From: Deltaproteobacteria bacterium
GTDB lineage: Bacteria; Desulfobacterota; Desulfarculia; Adiutricales; Adiutricaceae
Direction: 5' to 3'
Assembly: GCA_031278795.1 (NCBI GenBank)
Contig: JAITJT010000010.1
Location: 1 to 7,074 of the forward strand
Length of the DNA stretch: 7,074 bases
Shown here: positions 1 to 4,854 of the stretch, piece by piece
Numbering within the stretch: position 1 is the stretch's first letter
How the letters are laid out: each line of letters begins with the position of its first letter
The notes under the pieces: model-generated
Told to the model about the DNA's origin: nothing
Database searches by the model: none
Seen by the model: the letters and a program-made list of their open reading frames with translations, nothing else
Made by a program: the position numbers and the translations under genes

Positions 1-1
1 A

Positions 2-907
2 AATTACAAAAAACAAAAAAATAAATATAATCTTACCATTACCCAAAATTCTATTGTGGAGTTGCTTTCACATAATGACTGGTATACATTACTAATTCCA
101 GAAAATGAACTAATTTGCTATAAGTTTTCTGATGTTAAACGTATAGAAACAATTGTTACAGTATTACTTAAAAAATATGTTGATCGCTTCTATTACGTTA
201 AACAGAATAATTGGGAATCCAATACAGTTGGCTATGAACTTACCGAAATTGCTGATGATAGTTTCCCTTCAGAATACACTGTCACAACATCAGATCTCGA
301 ATCCCAAACTTGGCTTAACCAAGTTGTTCAAGAAATCGACAGGTGTAAAATTACTGGACGACTAGATAAGGAAATGGTTAAATTTCCTTTGAAAATATTC
401 TGGGCAAAAGAACATTTATACAACCCGCTTGTCTCTAAATCAGGAAATGAACTCGAGATTACAATAACTCCAGTAGCGTTAAACAAGAATGAAATGCAAT
501 TTGTGCAGGATCTTTCAAAATTCATTGACTTAAATTCAAACCAATTCCCTGAAGTTTATCTGTTAAGAAACATGTCCATAAAAGGCGTAGATTTTTTTGA
601 TAATTCCGGATTTTTTCCTGATTTTATTTTGTGGATTATAAAAGGCTCCAAACAGAGTATAACTTATATCAATCCTCATGGGATGATGAATGAAGAAATA
701 GAGTCAACTAAAGTCAAATTAGAGCGCTCTATTAAGTCAAAAGTTGTATTCCCCGATTATATCATCAATTCCGTAATCATCACGCCTACACCTTACTCTG
801 ACATGCCAGATTTTGGAATAAGCAAGAAGGAATGGAATGAAGCGAACGTCTTTTTTATGGAAGACACTAAATACATCGCTAAAATTCTGGAAAAAATAAA
901 GATTTAG
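2..907 (+). CDS. C-terminal part of a DEAD/DEAH-box helicase-nuclease (type III restriction-like), 5' end outside window
   Basis: The frame is open to the left edge, so the GTG at 56 is probably internal; about 301 residues are visible before the TAG stop. Phrases typical of the C-terminal half of large DEAD/DEAH restriction-type helicases are recognisable: NDWYTLLIPENEL, then LLKKYVDRFYYVKQNNWE, then YLLRN...GVDFF, then GFFPDFILW followed by ITYINPHGM. The last block has the shape of a PD-(D/E)xK-like nuclease core: the PD aspartate is present, and the second element reads N-P-H where D-P-K or D-P-H is what I recall from relatives. Helicase motifs would lie upstream, outside the window. The expected role is ATP-driven DNA translocation and cleavage in defence against foreign DNA. 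No methyltransferase is visible here. The gene is much more AT-rich than the other coding regions, which suggests horizontal acquisition. The family call rests on remembered motif similarity, not a search. Confidence 0.72.
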   Translation, partial: NYKKQKNKYNLTITQNSIVELLSHNDWYTLLIPENELICYKFSDVKRIETIVTVLLKKYVDRFYYVKQNNWESNTVGYELTEIADDSFPSEYTVTTSDLESQTWLNQVVQEIDRCKITGRLDKEMVKFPLKIFWAKEHLYNPLVSKSGNELEITITPVALNKNEMQFVQDLSKFIDLNSNQFPEVYLLRNMSIKGVDFFDNSGFFPDFILWIIKGSKQSITYINPHGMMNEEIESTKVKLERSIKSKVVFPDYIINSVIITPTPYSDMPDFGISKKEWNEANVFFMEDTKYIAKILEKIKI

Positions 908-918
908 CCGTCATGCGA

Positions 919-952
919 GCGCTATTTACGCAAGACGCTTATAGATTAGCGC
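919..952. repeat. Inverted repeat in the convergent spacer
   Basis: GCGCTA (919-924) and TAGCGC (947-952) are perfect complementary arms around a 22-nt loop that itself contains ACGC/ACGCT words. A related short direct repeat, TTAGCGCCTTTAA (946-958) and TTAGCGTCTTTAA (971-983), overlaps it. This lies just after the stop of the AT-rich helicase gene, where the base composition changes. It could be a weak transcription-stop structure or a junction remnant; no function is assigned. Confidence 0.35.
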
Positions 953-1039
953 CTTTAACAACACATTGGCTTAGCGTCTTTAAGGTTGCAGCTATCTACG
1001 CTACCGCCATCCCCAAAGAAGGCGTAAGTAGCCCGAGCT

Positions 1040-1075
1040 CGCGTTTTTTATAGATAACGCGGTTTTAATTTTTCT
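1040..1075 (+). terminator. Possible rho-independent terminator for the helicase gene
   Basis: CGCGTT (1040-1045) pairs with AACGCG (1056-1061) across a 10-nt loop and is followed by a T-rich run (GTTTTAATTTTTC) on the plus strand. The stem is only six pairs and lies about 130 nt after the helicase stop codon, so this is a weak call. On the minus strand the stem is not followed by T's, so it would not serve the convergent gene. Confidence 0.35.
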
Positions 1076-1086
1076 ATGAAACCCTA

Positions 1087-2493
1087 CTAGCCCCTCTTAT
1101 TCAGATCGGGCATCTTGTGGTAACCGAGGCTGTCCCTCAGCTCATCCAAGAGGTCGAAGGTGGAGTCGCGCTTATCCGAGCGCTTATCCGAGCGCTTCTC
1201 CCCGGAGCCCTTCTCCTCAATGGTTATGGACTCCTCGCGGATCACCGTGCCGCCCTTCTTCAGGGTCGCGGCCGTGCTCTCGAACACGGTCTCCACCCCC
1301 TTGTCCAGGTGCGAGGTAGGGTCGTCGAAGGGCTCGGAGTGGGTAGTGCCCTGTTTGTTCCTCTTCCGCTGCTCCCGCTGCTGGGCCAGCTTCATCTTGA
1401 ACCTGTTGCTCCTCTTCCTCTTGGTGACTTCCTTCCACCTTTCGGCGAACTCGGGATCCCGCCTCTTCAGGCGGTAGAAAGTGGTCACGTCCCTGCCAGC
1501 TATCCTGGCGGCGTGGCTCACGGTGCGTCCCTCTTCCACCTGCTCCAGGAAGATTCTGGTCTCCTCCCTGAGCTTGAGGTTCCTGAGCTTGCCCTGATTG
1601 TAGGCGGCTACCCAAGCGGCCTCCAGTTCCTCGTCCTTGGAGCTCTTCTTGTAGATGCTGGCCAAGGTCACCCCGGCCTTGGCCGCGGCCTCCTTAACCG
1701 TCTCGCCGTTGGCGATGCAGCCTAAGAATATCTCCGTTACCTCCGGGGTAATGGCCTTGAACCTGCAGTGCTGCCTTCCACCCGCGTTCACCGCGTCATC
1801 CCAGGCCTGCCGGAAGTCGGTGTGGCTGTTTTTGAAGGCGTAGAGCGTCTTCCAGTTGAGGGCGGCTTCCTTCATGGAGTTGAAGACGGTGTGTCCCTGC
1901 CTCAGGCCTCCCAAGAAGACCTCGAAGCGGGGGTCGTTGTACCTCGAATCCTTGCTGTGGATCTCCATGATCTTGTCGCAGGCCACCTGGAACCTCCGGT
2001 TCTTGAGCCTGTAGTCATAGAGGCTGCGGCAGTCCAGGCCGGACTTCTCCAGGGCCTTGAGGAGAGAGCCCGTCTCTTTCAAGGCATCTATGAAGAAGTT
2101 GTAGCGGGGATCGGTCGTGTCCTCCACCTGCCTTCCGCCCTGGATCATGGCTTGATCCCAGGTGTCCTGGAAGTCGGGATCCGTATGTTTCCGCAGGTAC
2201 AGGCGCCTCCAGTAGAGCCCGGCCTCGGTCATGGCCTGGGCCACGGTCTTGCCCTCCCTCAGGTTGTTCAGGAAGGCCTCGAAGCGGGGATCCCTCTTCA
2301 CGGGGAATTTTCGCCCGCCTTCCATGAGCGCTTCCTCCCACATGAGCCGGAACTCCTCACTTTTCTTCTTCATCTTGTAGAGGCTGTTCCAGTTCAGGGA
2401 CGATTCCCTGCGGGCGTTATCCACCGTCTTTCCAGCTTTGAGAGCTTCAATGAATTGTTCGAATCTCTGATCAGACTTATAAGTCTCGCTCAT
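1087..2493 (-). CDS. Six-module tandem helix-turn-helix protein (phage small-terminase-type HTH repeats)
   Basis: The 468-residue protein is built from six consecutive ~60-residue modules; the glycine of the G-x-T-V turn falls near residues 21, 81, 141, 200, 263 and 322. The shared pattern is DPRFE.FL..L+.GKTV..A...AGL.W..LY......F...W..A...GGR. This reads as helix, turn, TV..A helix, LY-containing putative recognition helix, then an F...W..A helix. It matches the HTH seen once at the start of phage small-terminase (phBC6A51-like) proteins; modules 5 and 6 are closest to that form. Module 3 is degenerate, lacking the GxTV turn, the Trp and GGR. Residues around the putative recognition helix differ in every module. 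A basic stretch (about 357-382) and a charged tail with an SDKR-SDKR duplication follow. I chose ATG 2493 over ATG 2505 because GGGGA lies 5 nt upstream of 2493. It is probably a nuclear-acid-binding protein, most likely DNA-binding; no catalytic domain is seen. The composition matches the downstream operon, so it is not an obvious recent import. I do not recognise a named family. Confidence 0.8.
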   Translation of the reverse strand: MSETYKSDQRFEQFIEALKAGKTVDNARRESSLNWNSLYKMKKKSEEFRLMWEEALMEGGRKFPVKRDPRFEAFLNNLREGKTVAQAMTEAGLYWRRLYLRKHTDPDFQDTWDQAMIQGGRQVEDTTDPRYNFFIDALKETGSLLKALEKSGLDCRSLYDYRLKNRRFQVACDKIMEIHSKDSRYNDPRFEVFLGGLRQGHTVFNSMKEAALNWKTLYAFKNSHTDFRQAWDDAVNAGGRQHCRFKAITPEVTEIFLGCIANGETVKEAAAKAGVTLASIYKKSSKDEELEAAWVAAYNQGKLRNLKLREETRIFLEQVEEGRTVSHAARIAGRDVTTFYRLKRRDPEFAERWKEVTKRKRSNRFKMKLAQQREQRKRNKQGTTHSEPFDDPTSHLDKGVETVFESTAATLKKGGTVIREESITIEEKGSGEKRSDKRSDKRDSTFDLLDELRDSLGYHKMPDLNKRG

Positions 2494-2498
2494 AAAAA

Positions 2499-2503
2499 TC
2501 CCC
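2499..2503 (-). promoter_or_regulatory. Shine-Dalgarno deciding the HTH-gene start
   Basis: Read on the minus strand this is GGGGA followed by five T's and ATG at 2493. The alternative in-frame ATG at 2505 has no purine-rich site before it. The same GGGGA word precedes the TTG start at 4851. Confidence 0.55.
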
Positions 2504-2592
2504 ATTAAGTTAGCAATTAAATGTTAATTGGAGGTAGAAAAGCTTTTGACTTATTTCTGACTAATGAATAAAAAGTCTCTTCTCGGCCTAAA

Positions 2593-2618
2593 TCACAAAA
2601 ATATACTGTATACAGTAT
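2593..2618 (-). promoter_or_regulatory. Operator-like palindrome overlapping the presumed promoter of the six-HTH gene
   Basis: ATACTGTATACAGTAT (2603-2618) is a perfect 16-bp palindrome about 110 bp upstream of the HTH-gene start. On the minus strand TATATT (complement of 2600-2605) resembles a sigma-70 -10 box and overlaps the palindrome edge, an arrangement typical of repressor operators. No good -35 box is found at the right distance for that box; TTGAAA with a 17-nt spacer would instead point to TGTATA, also inside the palindrome. On the plus strand the palindrome is preceded by TCACAAAA (2593-2600), a word repeated with it at 3543. Autoregulation by the HTH protein is an inference. Confidence 0.45.
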
Positions 2619-2620
2619 GA

Positions 2621-3542
2621 TAGCTATTTTTTTTCAATATTTGGTATATACTTTTTTAATCAGAGGAGAGAAAACACTTTTTACAGTCATCTTTAACGAG
2701 TCACTTTTCTAATTTTACAAAATACCACAAGAATATCCTAATGCAAATCCGACTTTTTTTGGCTATAAAAGGCAGCTTTTAAGAATTTAACCTGGATTAC
2801 CACCAAATAAAGCGCATACAGACTGCGGCTTTACTAAACGTTTGAACTTCTGACGAAAGCAATTATTTTTGAATATCTTTTTTTCTCATATACAGGTCAA
2901 CCATTTCGTGATGAATCGCAAGTGTATGCTCTCGTCATTTTTGGAGCGCTTTAAGCATCTTTGGAAGCTTTCCCTTAAACTATAGGCCTAATCCGCTTCC
3001 TTATCCGATTTTAATACAAATTTTCTTTTTTACCAGTACTTTTTAAAATTTTTTTACATTTTTCTTAACAATCCAAATCCAGCCTAAATTATAAGCTTTT
3101 ATTTAAAAAATTACTATACCTCCTCTTTTTTTCTCCATAGCTTGCCAAGCTTTAAAATTTACCTGATATATGCCCGTATTCATTGATGATTAGAAGTAGC
3201 CTAAGTTCGCAGGTATTAATTCCGCGTTCTCACTAGTGCTGGGGTTTCCCAAAAAACCAGCTAATACCCTAACCTTTGCCAGTTCACCTTTGAAAAAGCG
3301 GGGCAACTTCGGGATTTTACCTCTCAAGTTCTATATTGAGCCCTTAGCTCTGGCGTTTCCACTGGGATTTCCCCTAATTCAGAGCCAAAAAATTTAAAGT
3401 CCCTCTGCCTTAAGTCGGCGAATAAAAGAAAAATTTGGAAACACACCTAAAAATTTGAAAAAAAATACAAAAATTTTATAGAAAATTATGCTTTGTTAGA
3501 GGATTTTCTTATTTGCTTTTAACTAGTTACCTCTATTATAAC
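2621..3542. other. AT-rich region without a convincing gene
   Basis: No reading frame here looks like protein: stops are dense in all frames and no family is recognisable. A purine-rich GAGGAGAG word (2664-2671) has no usable start codon after it. The segment from about 3200 to 3400 is less AT-rich than its surroundings and contains two potential hairpins: GCTGG-GGTTT pairing with AAACC-AGC with a small bulge (about 3238-3262), and GCTCTG (3347-3352) with CAGAGC (3380-3385). This could be a structured RNA, but the pairing is too limited for a call. Confidence 0.5.
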
Positions 3543-3563
3543 TCACAAAACATTACTGTATAC
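3543..3563 (+). promoter_or_regulatory. Second copy of the TCACAAAA-N3-TACTGTATAC motif
   Basis: TCACAAAA (3543-3550), three bases, then TACTGTATAC (3554-3563) repeats exactly the layout of 2593-2613: 18 identical bases out of 21, same strand, offset 950 bp. Here the right half of the palindrome is lost (GATAA instead of AGTAT), so what is shared is the bipartite word, not only the dyad. It is probably a binding site of the same protein; the protein is unknown. Confidence 0.45.
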
Positions 3564-3659
3564 GATAAAACAGGTAAATTTTGGTGATAATTTAATAATC
3601 GATAAATTTTTGAATAAATCCGAGCTGAATAAGGACTTCGATTATTAATTGATTGAACA

Positions 3660-3930
3660 TTACCTGATTTATATGAGAGATTTTATAGTTCTCTCTTGTC
3701 TCTATTCTCTCTTTTTTTTCAAAATTTTTCCATTGTTTTTTTATGTTTTCAGCTCCATTTGTTCACTTTTCACAAAAAAAATTTTCCACCCTCCCCTTCT
3801 GACTATCTTTCCAGGGAATTTGTTGCATAAAAATTTTTTTTTGCTTTCTTTCTCTCTCTACCTTACTAAGGCTTTTCCAGCTAATTTTAGGCTCTTTTTC
3901 AGCTCTTTTAAGCCTTTTGAGGCCTTTTGT
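3660..3930 (+). other. Pyrimidine-rich block ending in helically phased T-tracts
   Basis: The plus strand is dominated by T and C with long T runs. From 3873 to 3928 six T4/T5 tracts begin at 3873, 3885, 3895, 3906, 3915 and 3925, an average spacing of about 10.4 bp, close to one helical turn. More T5 tracts begin at 4034 and 4043 and at 4076 and 4086. Phased A/T-tracts are known to curve DNA. This block lies 200-280 bp upstream of the sigma-54 promoter, where curvature could help an activator contact polymerase. The open frame through here reads as low-complexity F/L/S and is not called as a gene. Confidence 0.45.
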
Positions 3931-4000
3931 GATGAGCCTCCGGATGCTCTATAGCTATCTAGGAAACTATTCCATTAGGCCATAAAAGCCTTTGCCCAAC

Positions 4001-4022
4001 GGGGCATTATCTATTATGCCCC
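4001..4022. promoter_or_regulatory. Candidate enhancer (upstream activator site) palindrome
   Basis: GGGGCAT (4001-4007) and ATGCCCC (4016-4022) form a perfect 7-bp dyad with an 8-nt centre. Its middle is about 145 bp upstream of the start predicted from the sigma-54 promoter at 4130-4146, inside the range usual for dimeric Fis-type activators. A further half-site, GGGCAT, is at 4048-4053. The nearest obvious candidate ligand is the regulator encoded at 4851-6458, whose C-terminal Fis-type HTH is intact. As RNA it would also be a hairpin, but no T-run follows directly, so a terminator is less likely. Confidence 0.45.
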
Positions 4023-4097
4023 AGAAATGTCTGTTTTTCGGCTTTTTGGGCATCCGGGGCGTAAAAATTCCCCTCTTTTTCGGCCTTTTTCATAAAT

Positions 4098-4110
4098 GCG
4101 GCCAAGCCGC
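4098..4110. repeat. Short GC-rich inverted repeat just upstream of the sigma-54 promoter
   Basis: GCGGC (4098-4102), CAA, GCCGC (4106-4110): perfect 5-bp arms about 20 bp before the -24 element. It could be a protein site or chance in a GC-rich patch. Confidence 0.3.
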
Positions 4111-4129
4111 CGGAGAGATTCCCCTTCAA

Positions 4130-4146
4130 TTGGCACAGGCCTTGCT
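4130..4146 (+). promoter_or_regulatory. Sigma-54 (-24/-12) promoter of the flavoprotein-regulator operon
   Basis: TTGGCACAGGCCTTGCT matches the known consensus TTGGCAC-N5-TTGCT completely. GG at 4132-4133 and GC at 4144-4145 are exactly 10 bp apart, as required for RpoN binding. This predicts a start near 4157 and a leader of about 230 nt before the ATG at 4387. No competing sigma-70 promoter is obvious nearer to the gene. Such promoters need an ATP-hydrolysing activator bound upstream; see the palindrome at 4001-4022. Confidence 0.75.
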
Positions 4147-4156
4147 CGTTTTGCTA

Positions 4157-4386
4157 CCTTGAGTGTTCAAAACTTCATCCCACAGTCTCGGGGATAAGCC
4201 TAGGGGCCTTTGAGGCATCTTGGGCTTGTTGCCAAATACTTAAAGATATATAAGCCTTCGCCCCGTCTCGGGGCCTCGCGGAGGGATGATCCAGTGGACA
4301 TATCCACCCCAAAGCCTTAGGGAATTTTTCCCCCTTTATGTCGATATATTGAAAATATTTTCACTTTAAGGTTCAAAATTTAGACT
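4157..4386 (+). promoter_or_regulatory. Structured 5' leader of the operon
   Basis: The predicted leader holds a run of potential hairpins. AAGCC (4196-4200) pairs with GGCTT (4223-4227), enclosing GCCT/AGGC (4206-4216). GCCCCG-TCT-CGGGGC is at 4260-4274, GTGGA-CATA-TCCAC at 4294-4307, and GGGAA-TTT-TTCCC at 4320-4332. The density is unusual for a plain untranslated leader. I do not recognise a known riboswitch class. It may be a regulatory leader or a separate small RNA driven by the sigma-54 promoter. Confidence 0.4.
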
Positions 4387-4854
4387 ATGCAAAGAAGAAT
4401 GCGCGATTACCAGCTGGAAAGGGGCAAGATCCTGGAGCTCCTTAAGACTAGCTCCACCGGGCACCTGGCCACCGTGGGTGAGGACGGCTACCCCTACGTG
4501 ACCCCGGTGCACTTTGTTTACCAGGATCCCTTCATATTCATCCACGGAAACCCCAAAGGCACCAAAATAGAGAACCTCAAAGAAAACCCCAAGGTCTCCT
4601 TTGAGCTCACTAAGGAGTTGGGTCTTCTCCAGGCGGACGAGGCCTGCGAGACCAACACCCGCTTTGAGAGCGTTATCGTGAAGGGCGTGGCTAGGGTGCT
4701 CGCGGAAAGGGACCGGGCCGAAGGTATTCTCATGGACTTTGTGAGGAAGTACACCCCACAGCATATGGATAAGGCGCTTCCAGTAGAAAAAATCAAGATG
4801 ACCGGAATAATAGAGATAAAGATAGAAGCCATCACGGGGAAATACTACAGTTGA
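4387..4854 (+). CDS. NimA-like flavoprotein of the pyridoxamine 5'-phosphate oxidase fold
   Basis: The 155 residues fit the split-barrel FMN-binding family that includes nitroimidazole-resistance NimA proteins. Family hallmarks are GHLATVGEDGYPYVTPVHFVY (about 25-45), FIHGNPKGTKIENLKENPKVSFEL (51-74), the TRFESVIVKGVARV strand (91-104) and the C-terminal IEIKIEAITGK (141-152). Members bind FMN as homodimers in the cytoplasm and carry out or assist two-electron reductions; the true substrate is not deducible, and drug resistance should not be assumed. The length is normal for the family. ATG 4387 has no Shine-Dalgarno at usable distance; ATG 4399 is an alternative, though the extra MQRR resembles the basic N-terminus of relatives. 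Its stop overlaps the TTG start of the next gene by 4 bp (TTGA), so the two are translationally coupled. Expression appears to depend on the sigma-54 promoter at 4130-4146. Confidence 0.82.
   Translation: MQRRMRDYQLERGKILELLKTSSTGHLATVGEDGYPYVTPVHFVYQDPFIFIHGNPKGTKIENLKENPKVSFELTKELGLLQADEACETNTRFESVIVKGVARVLAERDRAEGILMDFVRKYTPQHMDKALPVEKIKMTGIIEIKIEAITGKYYS
4836..4840 (+). promoter_or_regulatory. Shine-Dalgarno supporting the TTG start at 4851
   Basis: GGGGA lies inside the end of the flavoprotein gene, 10 nt before TTG 4851. Together with the TTGA stop-start overlap it supports this rare start codon and suggests reinitiation by ribosomes finishing the upstream gene, keeping the regulator at a low, coupled level. 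Confidence 0.5.

Noticed and set aside
1117..2508. Long open frames on the plus strand opposite the six-HTH gene
   Set aside because: They mirror the GC-rich codon pattern of the true gene; the repeat structure and protein-like sequence are only on the minus strand.
2603..2618. LexA (SOS) box
   Set aside because: CTGT and ACAG arms are present, but the spacing between them is 2 bp, not the 8 bp of the Escherichia coli-type box.
3649..3954. 101-codon open frame in the pyrimidine-rich block
   Set aside because: The product is a low-complexity F/L/S/C string that follows directly from T/C-rich DNA, with no ribosome site and no family resemblance.
4001..4022. Rho-independent terminator
   Set aside because: No T-run immediately follows the stem on either strand; its distance from the sigma-54 promoter suits an enhancer better.
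4366..4835. Minus-strand open frames opposite the flavoprotein gene
   Set aside because: The plus-strand product is a clear family member; the antisense frames show no recognisable protein.
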